From assembly GCF_004341685.1 (NCBI RefSeq), contig NZ_SMAA01000007.1, positions 1-64,000 of the forward strand: 64,000 nucleotides of DNA, read 5' to 3'. Under the pieces are notes generated by a model that saw nothing but the letters and a program-made list of their open reading frames with translations, was not told the DNA's origin and made no database searches. Both the position numbers and the translations under genes were made by a program. This document shows, in pieces, positions 17,901 through 27,455 of this stretch. The stretch is from Pectinatus cerevisiiphilus. Its GTDB lineage: Bacteria > Bacillota > Negativicutes > Selenomonadales > Selenomonadaceae. The number at the start of each line of letters is the position of its first letter. The first letter of the stretch is position 1.

Positions 17901-19361
17901 TTAACTGTTTTTTTCAAAACTTTTAGCTTCATCCCATAGCTTATCAAGCTCTTTTAAAGTAAAGTCCTGCCATGCCTGATGCTGTGCTTGAACCTTTTTT
18001 TCTATATATGTGAAACGGTTGCGGAATTTTCTATTACTAGCAAGCAAAGCAAGTTCTGCCCCTACCTTCAAAAAGCGGGATAAATTTACTACGGTAAACA
18101 AAACATCCCCTAACTCGTCTTCTATTCTTGCATGATTGCCGGAAGCTGCCGCCTCTTTTAATTCATTTATTTCTTCACTGAGTTTTTCCCATACAGGCGT
18201 TATATTTTTCCAGTCAAAGCCAACCTTATCTGCCTTATTCTGAAGTTTATATGCACTCATGAGTGCCGGTAAATCTTTCGGCACACCGTCCAAGACTGAC
18301 TTGCGCTCACTCTTTTCCCGTCGTTTTATTGCTTCCCAGTTCAGGAGCACTTCACCCGCATCTTTTACAGTCACATCACCAAAAACATGTGGATGGCGCC
18401 GAACCAATTTTTCTGTCACCCCATCAACAACATCCTGCATGGAAAAAAGGCCTGTTTCTTCAGCCATACGGGCATGGAACACAATCTGCATCAAAAGATC
18501 GCCTAATTCCTCACATAAAAGCTTCGGATCTTCAAAATCAATTGCCTCAATGACTTCATACACTTCTTCTATGAGATTCTGCCGCAATGTCTTATGTGTC
18601 TGTATAATGTCCCATGGACAGCCTCCCGGTGCTCGCAGTCTTTTTATTATAGCTTCTAACGGTGACAATGTAAATTGTTTTTGCTTATGGGGAAGTGCAG
18701 GCACATAAAGACTTGTCAGATAATCAATTTCTTTATGTCGATCAATTTCATATAAAGGCAGCTTATATATTTTTTCTTCTGGCAGTCCCAGCCTATAAAG
18801 CAATATTACTTCGTAATCATCAGGCAGCTCCTCCATTAAAGTGAGCTTCACTTCCGATGCAGTATGTACATCATATAACTGGGTAATTACCATCCCCGTA
18901 GACACATTCGCCGCTTGTTCAGTCAAAGAAAGCGCGTCCGTTATTAAAAGGCCATCTATCGGATCTACTCCCAGTTGTGTATAAAGCACTTCCAAAAAAC
19001 TCATACCAGGATATATCTGCACAGAAATTTTTTCACTAGCTGCCAATTTTTTTATAAAACCGACAGTTTTTTCTGCTACCATAGGACTACCCGGCACCGC
19101 GTAGACAACATCTTCACCTTTTTGGGCACGCTGTACAACATCACTGCTTATTTGCTTATAAACATCCTCAAAGGCTTTTTCCCTTTCGTACAAATAATCA
19201 TATGAAAAAAACTTTATACCTGCCTTTGCCAAATCAGTTACTGCCGGATGATATTTTGTGCGCAGGCATAAATTCTCCGCCTGCTCCATCAGTTCCCACG
19301 TTTCTTTAGTGATAAGTTCTGCACCTGAAGGACCAAGCCCTATTATCTTTATACTTCCCAT
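17901..19361 (-). CDS. mazG: YabN-type fusion: tetrapyrrole methylase domain plus MazG NTP pyrophosphohydrolase
   Basis: A 486-residue two-part protein. The N-terminal half (about 1-220) is a SAM-dependent tetrapyrrole methylase fold, starting IKIIGLGPSGAELIT with VYAVPGSPMVAEKT near 108. The C-terminal half is a double MazG house-cleaning domain, with GGCPWDIIQTHKTLRQNLIEE split around 247-268 and a second EExNE/ELGDVLF repeat near 395-430. MazG hydrolyses non-canonical or excess NTPs. The fusion is the normal Firmicute form. It follows mfd by 15 bases. Confidence 0.93.
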   Translation of the reverse strand: MGSIKIIGLGPSGAELITKETWELMEQAENLCLRTKYHPAVTDLAKAGIKFFSYDYLYEREKAFEDVYKQISSDVVQRAQKGEDVVYAVPGSPMVAEKTVGFIKKLAASEKISVQIYPGMSFLEVLYTQLGVDPIDGLLITDALSLTEQAANVSTGMVITQLYDVHTASEVKLTLMEELPDDYEVILLYRLGLPEEKIYKLPLYEIDRHKEIDYLTSLYVPALPHKQKQFTLSPLEAIIKRLRAPGGCPWDIIQTHKTLRQNLIEEVYEVIEAIDFEDPKLLCEELGDLLMQIVFHARMAEETGLFSMQDVVDGVTEKLVRRHPHVFGDVTVKDAGEVLLNWEAIKRREKSERKSVLDGVPKDLPALMSAYKLQNKADKVGFDWKNITPVWEKLSEEINELKEAAASGNHARIEDELGDVLFTVVNLSRFLKVGAELALLASNRKFRNRFTYIEKKVQAQHQAWQDFTLKELDKLWDEAKSFEKNS

Positions 19362-19376
19362 TCAAAGATATTCCTT

Positions 19377-22300
19377 TCACTGCTGTATGCCTTTACCCTC
19401 CAGCCATTTCAATGCACGTGTAACAACGTTCAATGGATTATCTGCTGTTTTCGGCGTAAGCTTAAACTGTATTATATTATTCTTCCCTTGGATAAACTTT
19501 ACTAAACTGCCCATGTATTTACGCACAAGTAAAAGGTTTTCTGGTTTTACGGAATGTTCCTGCTGTAACGTAAAATCAATATAATCCTTTTTCTCTACAA
19601 TCGATTTTATACCCAAATCCCTAGCATGATTTTTTACATCTGCTATTTTTAAAAGATTTTCCACCGGCAGTGTTATTTTACCAAAACGGTCTGCTAATTC
19701 TTCCTTCAGACCATTTATCTGTTTTTCATTTCGCAATGCAGCAATTCTTTGATAAATTTCCATTTTATGCATGGCATTATTTATATAACCGCCATCTATA
19801 TAAGCGTCAACTTTTATTTCTATCAACGGCTCTTCCTGTACTTTGAGCTGTTTGCCCTTACGCATTTGCTCTACAGCTTCTTCCAGCATCCTGCAATACA
19901 TTTCAAACCCTACACTGGCAATATGTCCATGCTGCTGTGAACCAAGCAGATTGCCTGCCCCGCGTATTTCGAGATCTCTCATGGCTATTTTAAAGCCTGA
20001 ACCAAGCTCAGCAAAATCTTTTATGGCCTGTAACCGTTTTTCCGCTGTTTCCGTGAGAACCCTGTCCTTCTGGTAAACGAAATAGGCAAATGCCATATTT
20101 TTAGAACGGCCCACTCTGCCTCTCATCTGATACATCTGCGATAAGCCAAACTTATCCGCATCATAAATTATAATGGTATTGGCATTAGATATATCCAGCC
20201 CATTTTCAATGATGCTCGTAGCTAACAAAATATCATATTTGCCTTCGTAAAAGTCCATCATCGCTTTTTCCAGCATACTTTCCGGCATTTGCCCATGAGC
20301 TGTTTTTATGCGGGCCTCAGGCAGCATATCAGACAGTTTTAAATACATTTTATCAATAGTATCAACGCGGTTATATATAAAATAAACCTGCCCGCCACGG
20401 CGCATTTCCCTTCTTATGGCATCGCAAAGAATTTCATCGTTATTTTCAATGACATAAGTCTGAATAGAAAAACGTTCCTTTGGCGGTGTTTCAATAACGC
20501 TCATATCCCTGGCTCCGACAAGAGACATATGGAGCGTACGGGGTATCGGGGTTGCACTCAAAGTGAGCACATCAAGATTTTTACTTAACTGCTTTATTTT
20601 TTCCTTCTGTCTAACGCCAAATCTCTGTTCTTCGTCGACAATAAGTAAGCCGAGGTTACTGAATTTGACCTTTTTGCTATTTAAGATCGCATGTGTACCA
20701 ATAAGGATATCAACCTGGCCTACCGCTAACTTTTCCAGTGTCTTTTTTTGTTCTTTCGGTGTGCGGAAACGACATATTACATCAATTACCGGTGAAAATC
20801 CTTCAAATCTGCTGGAAAAGGTCTGATAATGTTGTTGCGCTAGTACAGTTGTAGGTACCAGTACAGCTACCTGCTTACCATCCATAGCAGCTTTAAAAGC
20901 AGCCCGTACAGCTACTTCTGTTTTACCAAAACCAACATCACCGCACAAAAGCCTATCCATTGGTTTTTCTTTTTCCATATCGGCTTTAATTTCTTTTACT
21001 GCTGTCAGTTGGTCAGGTGTTTCTTCATAGGGAAAGGCTTCTTCAAATTCACGCTGCCAAGGCGTATCAGGTGAAAATGCATAGCCTTTTCCTTCTTTTC
21101 TTTCCGCATATAATTTTACAAGTTCTCTTGCAATCTTTTCAACAGCTGCTTTAGCTTTGGCCTTAGCTTTATTCCAAGCGACACCGTCCATCCTGCTAAG
21201 CCTTGGTACATCGCCTTCACTGCCAATGTATTTTTGCAATAAATGGACTTGGTCTGTTGGTACGAAAAGCTTATCGTCCCCACCATATTTTATATGCAGG
21301 TAATCGCGATGCACACCATTTACCGTAATGGTCTTTACCCCAAGATATTTACCTATCCCGTGATTGATATGTACTACATAATCACCGACATTGATATCGC
21401 GGAAATGCAGTATTTTTTCGCCTTTATTCCGCTGTCGTAAAACAGCGCGCTTCTTCTGCCTTCCCATAATATCTTTTTCTGTGATCACGACTAAATGAGC
21501 CTGCGGTAATTCAAACCCATTTGCCAAAGAACCTGTCATTATACAAACAAGATCCTTTGTAAATTTACCTGAATGGGAAAAATTAGCGGCAATTTTATGC
21601 TGATTAAGTATATCATGCATATATTCAGCTTTTTGGTCATCATCCATCAAAATTATAATATCATTTTTATTGGCAAGCCAATTCTTTAATTCTTCACATA
21701 GTAATTCCAACTGCCGTTGGAACGGAGCAGTTGTCTTGACCGTAATACTGATAGAAGTATCCGGTTCAGCAAATTGTATTTTTTGCAGCATCAGTGAAGA
21801 ATATATTACATTTTTCGCACAAGCTGCCGTTAAAAGCTGTTCCCATGAAAAAATATTATCCTTCACTTCGGGAATTTCCTTGATCAAAGTAGAAATTTCT
21901 TCCCGTATACGCAAAGGTTCATCAAAAAATATAACAGAATTTTCCGGTAAATATGACAAAAATACAGCCTTATCTCCGGCTTTTTCTTCTGGAGCCAGCG
22001 GCATTATGTTGACAATTCCTACATTTTTAATTGACCGCTGTGAATCCAAAGAAAAAACCCGTATTGATTCCACAGTATTATCAAAAAATTCTATACGAAA
22101 TGGTTCCACCGCATTTATTGGAAAAACATCAACAATTCCGCCGCGTGAGCTAAATTGCCCCATATGTTCTACCTGGTCTATACCTTCATAACCGAGTTCC
22201 GCAAGTTTGCCAAGCAACGATTCCCGTTCCAGTTCATCGCCTATCTTTATTTGCAGGCTGTATTTATCAAAATCTGCCTTAGACAAATTCTTTTGTATAG

Positions 22301-22676
22301 CTGCAGCCGTACTGGCTACAACAACCATAGGTGCCCCTTGTGTCAACCGGCCAAGTACTTCCATGCGTTTCGCCGTCAGTTCCATACTTTTGACCGTAGC
22401 ATCTACAGTCATCATATCAAGTACAGGCAGCTCTGCTATGGTCACATCTTCCGGTAAAAGAGTGTTCAAATCAGCCAGCCATTCCCCTGCTGCTTCACTA
22501 TTACTGCAAATAATAACCAATGTAGTCGGCTTCTGCGCGTAACAGGAAGCTGTTATAACATGTTTTTGCGAGCCCGCTAATCCATATATATAACCCTGAC
22601 CTTTACTTCGATTATAGCAATTTGTCAATGCCATTACACTTGGGTCAGATGCAATTTTTTCAAAGAGCGCGTTCAT
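19377..22676 (-). CDS. mfd: Transcription-repair coupling factor Mfd
   Basis: DNA translocase that removes stalled RNA polymerase and recruits UvrA. The 1099-residue protein has the UvrB-like N-terminal module (1-about 340), the polymerase-interacting domain near 450-520, and the RecG-like motor. The motor contains Walker A GDVGFGKTEVA (about 581-591), DEEQRF, SATPIPRTLHMS and QMRGRVGRS. A C-terminal TRCF domain closes it. Length is normal. GGGGAGG precedes the ATG. It heads an operon with mazG. Confidence 0.97.
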   Translation of the reverse strand: MNALFEKIASDPSVMALTNCYNRSKGQGYIYGLAGSQKHVITASCYAQKPTTLVIICSNSEAAGEWLADLNTLLPEDVTIAELPVLDMMTVDATVKSMELTAKRMEVLGRLTQGAPMVVVASTAAAIQKNLSKADFDKYSLQIKIGDELERESLLGKLAELGYEGIDQVEHMGQFSSRGGIVDVFPINAVEPFRIEFFDNTVESIRVFSLDSQRSIKNVGIVNIMPLAPEEKAGDKAVFLSYLPENSVIFFDEPLRIREEISTLIKEIPEVKDNIFSWEQLLTAACAKNVIYSSLMLQKIQFAEPDTSISITVKTTAPFQRQLELLCEELKNWLANKNDIIILMDDDQKAEYMHDILNQHKIAANFSHSGKFTKDLVCIMTGSLANGFELPQAHLVVITEKDIMGRQKKRAVLRQRNKGEKILHFRDINVGDYVVHINHGIGKYLGVKTITVNGVHRDYLHIKYGGDDKLFVPTDQVHLLQKYIGSEGDVPRLSRMDGVAWNKAKAKAKAAVEKIARELVKLYAERKEGKGYAFSPDTPWQREFEEAFPYEETPDQLTAVKEIKADMEKEKPMDRLLCGDVGFGKTEVAVRAAFKAAMDGKQVAVLVPTTVLAQQHYQTFSSRFEGFSPVIDVICRFRTPKEQKKTLEKLAVGQVDILIGTHAILNSKKVKFSNLGLLIVDEEQRFGVRQKEKIKQLSKNLDVLTLSATPIPRTLHMSLVGARDMSVIETPPKERFSIQTYVIENNDEILCDAIRREMRRGGQVYFIYNRVDTIDKMYLKLSDMLPEARIKTAHGQMPESMLEKAMMDFYEGKYDILLATSIIENGLDISNANTIIIYDADKFGLSQMYQMRGRVGRSKNMAFAYFVYQKDRVLTETAEKRLQAIKDFAELGSGFKIAMRDLEIRGAGNLLGSQQHGHIASVGFEMYCRMLEEAVEQMRKGKQLKVQEEPLIEIKVDAYIDGGYINNAMHKMEIYQRIAALRNEKQINGLKEELADRFGKITLPVENLLKIADVKNHARDLGIKSIVEKKDYIDFTLQQEHSVKPENLLLVRKYMGSLVKFIQGKNNIIQFKLTPKTADNPLNVVTRALKWLEGKGIQQ

Positions 22677-22756
22677 AAATAACCTCCCCTACGAATGCCA
22701 AAAAGGGGCCTACCAACAGGATTTATCCTTGATAGTCCCTAAAGCACATGGCTTTT

Positions 22757-22785
22757 ATTATAAGATTTAAATTTCATATCGTCAA
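22757..22785 (-). promoter_or_regulatory. Promoter of mfd-mazG
   Basis: On the minus strand TTGACG (22785-22780), a 17-base spacer and TATAAT (22762-22757). The leader of about 75 bases contains a small inverted repeat (AGGATTTATCCT, 22718-22729) but no clear terminator. Confidence 0.8.
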
Positions 22786-22868
22786 GTAAGCTAGTGCAAT
22801 ATTTACACAATTACTTTACCTTCACATATCTTTTCGTTATAATAATTTATTAAAGAAAAAATTTTTTC

Positions 22869-22899
22869 TTGTCTATTAGTATTTAAACTTTTTTAAAAT
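22869..22899 (+). promoter_or_regulatory. Possible promoter of the SGNH/fibronectin-like gene
   Basis: TTGTCT (22869-22874) is followed after 18-19 bases by TTAAAAT. The region 22786-22989 between the divergent mfd and SGNH genes is otherwise AT-rich without ORF or RNA family. Confidence 0.35.
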
Positions 22900-22989
22900 A
22901 AATAGTTTATTCTTCGTAAAAATGTGTTAAAATACATTTTTGTGTTTTACCTTTTACAAAACATAAAAATAGCCATCGGGGCTGATAAA

Positions 22990-24609
22990 ATGAAAAAATT
23001 TGCAGTCTTTGCTGTTATCATTTTGTATTTTACTTTAGTATGCATCTTTTTAACAGAAAAAACTGATGTTTTAAAGCTTGAAGAATTTTCCTGGCAAGTA
23101 CAGGTTAGTAAAGATAACATTATTTCCTGGCAGCGATTGCCTTATCCCAGTTATTACGAAATAGATATTTTTGCTAAAGCGCCTGATAGTCCCGCTGTAA
23201 AAACCCCTTTTCACCTTTTAAAAAGAGATTTTTCCTTTACCAATACATATCAACTACCACCTACTATTTACCCTACTTATTATCGTGTGAGAGCACACGG
23301 AATGTTTGGCATTATATCCTCTTCACCATTCGTAGGCGATCCTATTTTCACTGGTGATCCGCTTATCCCTACACCGATTACTAATTATACGGCAGGTTCT
23401 CCCGCCAGCAGCCGCCCATACCTTGTCTGGCATACAGTACCAAATGCAGTCTACTATGAACTGGAACTATTATCAGGCCAGCCTGATAATCCCACTGGCA
23501 ACGAATTATCGCATACAAATCATCTTTACAGCAGTCGGAATATATTTACGCATGGTTATCAAATTGATCTGACTCCATATTTAAACAATCCACATATTTT
23601 CTGGCGCGTAAGGGCACTTGATATCCACGGCAATCCTATTGGTATTTTTTCAAAACTTCAAGAAATATACATAAATAGAGATTTATCAGCTCCTCAAAAA
23701 CCACTTATCGACTCATATGATACCCTGCCTGACACCATTCTTCCCCTTTACCCTGTATACCATTGGCTGCCGATGTATAATGCCACCCGTTATGAAGTGG
23801 AGCTGCTCGACCATCCCCCTGTTCAAGAAAATGATACGGAACCTTCCCCAGACCGGCTCGAAACTATTGTTGTCAACAATCTTTTCAGTGCCTATGACCC
23901 CAGGTCATTAATCACTCCGGGAACCTATTATTGGCGTGTACGCGGTATCGATGAAGCCGGCAGAACAATCGGTACTTGGTCAGACTCCCAAAAGATGGTT
24001 GTCACCTCTCCTGCGGAACGTTCAGTACCTATAGCCGTTTTTGGTGACAGTATCAGCCATGGCGGCGGCAATGTATCATATTCACCTGCCAATTTAGAAT
24101 ATAACTACCAAACCTATCTGGACTTTCCGACAATAAACCTTGCCAGAAGCGGAGATACCTCCCATATGTCCCTCGAGCGTTTTGATAGAGATGTATTGCC
24201 TTTTACCCCACGCAGCCTATTGATCATGTCCGGCACAAATAGTCTTAGGGACAGCAGTGTCAGCGCCCAAATGATCATAAACGACCTTCAAGGCATTCTT
24301 GAAAAATGTATGCATAACAATATACGCCCTATATTTATGACTTTACTTCCTTTGAATATAACTAATATCGAAACAGTATTCAATGTTGACACAGATCCTG
24401 ACTGGAAACCCAAAATGGAAGAAGTAAATGCCTATATCCGTACACTGCCTTATTACATTGATCTTGAACCATATTTTTATGATAAAAATGGCAATCTGGA
24501 CGAAAAATATTCACCCGACGGACTGCATCCCAATCTACTTGGAAAGCAGTTGATGGCTGCTATTATCAATCAGCATAAAGACCTTTTTACCTTGGAAAAT
24601 GATAAATAG
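22990..24609 (+). CDS. Exported protein with fibronectin type III-like repeats and C-terminal SGNH/GDSL hydrolase
   Basis: The 539-residue product begins with a hydrophobic segment (about 5-22) that may be a signal peptide or membrane anchor. About three beta-rich repeats follow (residues about 45-120, 135-220 and 230-335), with recurring YYELEL/YEVEL and YWRVRA/YWRVRG motifs typical of fibronectin-like modules. The C-terminal domain has SGNH blocks: VFGDSISHG (about 349-357, Ser nucleophile), MSGTNSLRD (about 411-419, the Asn block) and SPDGLHPNLLG (about 506-516, the Asp/His pair). It is probably a cell-surface esterase or deacetylase acting on glycans; the substrate is unknown. The ATG at 22990 follows GGGG by 8 bases. 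It stands alone on the plus strand among minus-strand genes. Confidence 0.85.
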   Translation: MKKFAVFAVIILYFTLVCIFLTEKTDVLKLEEFSWQVQVSKDNIISWQRLPYPSYYEIDIFAKAPDSPAVKTPFHLLKRDFSFTNTYQLPPTIYPTYYRVRAHGMFGIISSSPFVGDPIFTGDPLIPTPITNYTAGSPASSRPYLVWHTVPNAVYYELELLSGQPDNPTGNELSHTNHLYSSRNIFTHGYQIDLTPYLNNPHIFWRVRALDIHGNPIGIFSKLQEIYINRDLSAPQKPLIDSYDTLPDTILPLYPVYHWLPMYNATRYEVELLDHPPVQENDTEPSPDRLETIVVNNLFSAYDPRSLITPGTYYWRVRGIDEAGRTIGTWSDSQKMVVTSPAERSVPIAVFGDSISHGGGNVSYSPANLEYNYQTYLDFPTINLARSGDTSHMSLERFDRDVLPFTPRSLLIMSGTNSLRDSSVSAQMIINDLQGILEKCMHNNIRPIFMTLLPLNITNIETVFNVDTDPDWKPKMEEVNAYIRTLPYYIDLEPYFYDKNGNLDEKYSPDGLHPNLLGKQLMAAIINQHKDLFTLENDK

Positions 24610-24630
24610 AGGTAAATTGGAAACTTGAAA

Positions 24631-24674
24631 TACCCCCGCAAAGTTAGTTTTTACTATCTAACGTTGCGGGGGTA
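24631..24674. terminator. Bidirectional terminator between the SGNH gene and the PLP enzyme gene
   Basis: A stem of about 17 bp (TACCCCCGCAA, GTTAG and partners) is followed by TTTTAT on the plus strand and by TTTCAAG on the minus strand. It serves the convergent gene pair. Confidence 0.85.
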
Positions 24675-24699
24675 TTTTATACTTTATTCCAATCGTTTT

Positions 24700-25950
24700 T
24701 TATTTGTCTTCTTTTAAGTCTTCAATCTCTTGTGCAGCTCCCATAGCTGCTATAAGTCCATGTTCAAAAGTTAGTGCGCCCTGCATATAAACGGCATATG
24801 GTGCCCGCATAGGTCCGTCTGCGCTCAATTCAATGGATGCGCCCTGCACAAATGTTCCTGCTGCCATTATAACTTGATCCGTATATCCCGGCATATCCCA
24901 AGGCTCAGGTGAAGCAAAAGAATCTACTGGTGAATATTTTTGTATGCCGCCACAGAAAGCGATAAGCTTTTCTCTGGTTTTCAATTCAATAGCCTGAATT
25001 ATATCACCACGTTTATCGCCAACTCCCGGGTGGACATTATAACCAAGCCGACGGAAAAAAGCCGCTGCGAAAACAGCGCTTTTTACTGCCTGGGCCACTA
25101 CATGCGGTGCCAAAAACAGCCCTTGGAAAAGCAGTCGGTTATTTGCCAATGATGCCCCCAGCTCAGCTCCCATTCCTGGAGCGGTTAACCGATAAGATGC
25201 CAACTCCACCAATTTGCGCTTTCCGACTATGTATCCCCCTGTAGGTGCCAATCCACCACCAGGATTTTTTATCAAAGAACCACCCATTATATCAGCACCG
25301 ATTTCTGTAGGTTCTTGTTCTTCAATAAATTCACCATAACAATTATCTACAAAACATATACAATCTGGTTTTATTTTCTTTACAAAACTGCATATATCGC
25401 TTATTTCTGCTACCGTCAATGTTGGTCTCATACTATAGCCGCGGGAGCGCTGTATCAAAACCATTTTTGTTTTTACGTTTATACATTTTCGTACAGCCTC
25501 ATAATCTACGTGCCCATCGGCTGTCAGTCCGGCTTCCCTATAGCCTATGCCAAATTCCTTCAACGAGCCTGGTGTATCTTTTTCATAACCGATAACGGTA
25601 CGCATCGTATCATAAGGTGCCCCCATCACTGATACCAGCTCATCTCCCGGCCGTAAAATGCCGAATAGCACCGTCGCCAATGTATGTGTGCCTGATACGA
25701 AATGTGTCCGCACAAGCGCAGCTTCGGTTTTAAAAACCTCAGCATAAAGTTCTTCCAGTTTACCTCTGCCTATATCATCATAGGCATATCCACTGGAAGT
25801 GTTAAAATGCGCATCAGAAACTTTTACCTTTCTCATCGCACTCAAAACTTTTAATGTGTTTTTTTCCGCAATCTCATCTGGATGTATAAAATACTGTTTA
25901 CATTCTTGTAATGCTTCATTTTTTGCTTTTATTATATTTGCCGAAAACAT
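24700..25950 (-). CDS. PLP-dependent methionine gamma-lyase family protein (YnbB/aluminium resistance family)
   Basis: A 416-residue fold-type I PLP enzyme of the family annotated as aluminium resistance or methionine gamma-lyase-like. Visible are NTSSGYAYDDIGRGKLE (about 51-67), TKAALVRTHFVSGTHTLA-like (about 78-95), VDNCYGEF and the probable PLP lysine in GGSLIKNPGGGLAP (about 224-237). The physiological substrate is not established; some members cleave C-S bonds. TTAGGAG precedes the ATG. Confidence 0.88.
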   Translation of the reverse strand: MFSANIIKAKNEALQECKQYFIHPDEIAEKNTLKVLSAMRKVKVSDAHFNTSSGYAYDDIGRGKLEELYAEVFKTEAALVRTHFVSGTHTLATVLFGILRPGDELVSVMGAPYDTMRTVIGYEKDTPGSLKEFGIGYREAGLTADGHVDYEAVRKCINVKTKMVLIQRSRGYSMRPTLTVAEISDICSFVKKIKPDCICFVDNCYGEFIEEQEPTEIGADIMGGSLIKNPGGGLAPTGGYIVGKRKLVELASYRLTAPGMGAELGASLANNRLLFQGLFLAPHVVAQAVKSAVFAAAFFRRLGYNVHPGVGDKRGDIIQAIELKTREKLIAFCGGIQKYSPVDSFASPEPWDMPGYTDQVIMAAGTFVQGASIELSADGPMRAPYAVYMQGALTFEHGLIAAMGAAQEIEDLKEDK

Positions 25951-25985
25951 ATTTTCTCCTAATCAAATAAATCAAATAGAAAAAA

Positions 25986-26009
25986 CCCCTATCCTTTCGG
26001 GATAAGGGC
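25986..26009 (-). terminator. Terminator of rpmB
   Basis: A 10-bp stem around TTCG/CGAA (25986-26009) is followed by GTTTTTTC on the minus strand. It begins 24 bases past the rpmB stop codon. Confidence 0.85.
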
Positions 26010-26032
26010 TCTATAAAAATAAAGAGCGCGAA

Positions 26033-26227
26033 TCAGTTAGCACGCTGAACTTTATTGTTAGTACGCATACAGCGAGTGCAAACATTGATGCTTTTTACTT
26101 CACCGTCTACAACAGCATGCACACGTTGAATATTAGGCTTCCATTTACGTTTTGTTTTCAAATGGGAATGGCTGACGTTCATACCGGCCATTTCACCTTT
26201 GCCACAAATATCACAAACATTAGACAT
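26033..26227 (-). CDS. rpmB: Large subunit ribosomal protein bL28
   Basis: A 64-residue ribosomal protein with two Cys pairs, CDICGKG (5-11) and VCTRCMR (about 49-55), so it is the zinc-binding (C+) form. NVSHSHLKTKRKWKPNIQ is the conserved core. AAGGAGG precedes the ATG, and it has its own promoter and terminator. The presence of a zinc-type L28 suggests that a zinc-free paralogue could exist elsewhere, but none is in this window. Confidence 0.97.
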   Translation of the reverse strand: MSNVCDICGKGEMAGMNVSHSHLKTKRKWKPNIQRVHAVVDGEVKSINVCTRCMRTNNKVQRAN

Positions 26228-26277
26228 CTATAATACGCCTCCTTAAATTAGCTCATTAAATAACACACAGTAGGACT

Positions 26278-26306
26278 AATATAACATAACTTTATAAGTA
26301 ATGCAA
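26278..26306 (-). promoter_or_regulatory. Promoter of rpmB
   Basis: On the minus strand TTGCAT (26306-26301), a 17-base spacer and TATATT (26283-26278). Confidence 0.65.
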
Positions 26307-26310
26307 GATC

Positions 26311-27450
26311 TTATTTATGCTTTGCATATACACCAATGGTCAAAGAATTTATATATGGACAGTATTTTTTTGAAAACCAACGGCAAAATGCTGCACTAAT
26401 GACGGAACAACATACTACAGCCACATAAAATACCATGCTGTTCACTGCTGTCATAAGCAAATTCAGCCTAACCATTATCGCCGCAAAAATTGATATAAAA
26501 ACAGGGTGGCATAAATACGCGAAATAAGAATGACGGCCTAACAAAGAAAATGTTTTTCTCAAAAATTCAGGCCACTTGCGATTGTAAAACTCACTAAACA
26601 GGAATACTGATGCCCCTATAGTATAGATTATTCCAGCAGGAGAAAGTTGATGTGCAGTGTTGATTGCTTCCAAAGCAGTATACCCTACACCAAAAACACA
26701 ATAGTAATAATATATCAGCAGTCCGCCCAAAGATAAGACAAAGAACGCACTTATCCATATGCGCCTGTTTTTCATAAATAACTTGAAGTCTTCGAAATGT
26801 ACTGCCAAATAACCGCCCAAAATAAATATAAACACATAATGGATTACCCAGTAATTTAAGCGATATACGAGTAAATCCCGCACGAGTGGGTTTGCTATAC
26901 CATATGGATTCATCATAAAACTTGAATAATAGTCAATTGCTATCTGTATGATTAATAGCAAGCACAAGCGTATACCAGTGCTGCGTTTTACCATGTATAT
27001 CCACAAGGGCATAAGCAGATAAAACCATATCAAAATCACCATAAAATATAACTGATAGCAAGCAAGTCCCAAAAACAGCACATAGACTATATGCAGCGGA
27101 TTGAACATTGAAAGGTCATGATAACGCAAGGCGTATATGGATATATATAAAAATGACCAGAACAAATATGGCACAAATACCGTTTTGAAACGTTTTTTCA
27201 TAAACTGCCGATAATTAAATCCTGCTGATGTATCCAAATTGTAAAAAAGACCAAAAGCAGAAATAAAGAAAAATATCGGTACAGAAAATCTTGTCAATAT
27301 CTCAAAAACAGCGATAAGGTGTATATTCGCATTGGTGTTTATTATATATTGTGAACCTACATGAATGCCAATAACACCCAGCATAGAAATCCCCCGCATG
27401 TATTCGATAGCATCAATGCGCGGTTTTTTTAAAACTCCTTTACTGACCAT
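26311..27450 (-). CDS. Membrane acyltransferase, acyltransferase-3 (OafA/YrhL) family
   Basis: A 379-residue integral membrane protein with about ten hydrophobic segments. Near the N terminus, IDAIEYMRGISMLGVIGIHVG (split about 13-33) has the conserved Arg and the His used for acyl transfer. IFFFISAFGLFY near 55 is another family block. Such enzymes O-acetylate cell-surface polysaccharide or other exported molecules; the acceptor is unknown. It follows pepD by 5 bases, so the two are probably cotranscribed. Confidence 0.87.
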   Translation of the reverse strand: MVSKGVLKKPRIDAIEYMRGISMLGVIGIHVGSQYIINTNANIHLIAVFEILTRFSVPIFFFISAFGLFYNLDTSAGFNYRQFMKKRFKTVFVPYLFWSFLYISIYALRYHDLSMFNPLHIVYVLFLGLACYQLYFMVILIWFYLLMPLWIYMVKRSTGIRLCLLLIIQIAIDYYSSFMMNPYGIANPLVRDLLVYRLNYWVIHYVFIFILGGYLAVHFEDFKLFMKNRRIWISAFFVLSLGGLLIYYYYCVFGVGYTALEAINTAHQLSPAGIIYTIGASVFLFSEFYNRKWPEFLRKTFSLLGRHSYFAYLCHPVFISIFAAIMVRLNLLMTAVNSMVFYVAVVCCSVISAAFCRWFSKKYCPYINSLTIGVYAKHK

Positions 27451-27455
27451 GGTGC

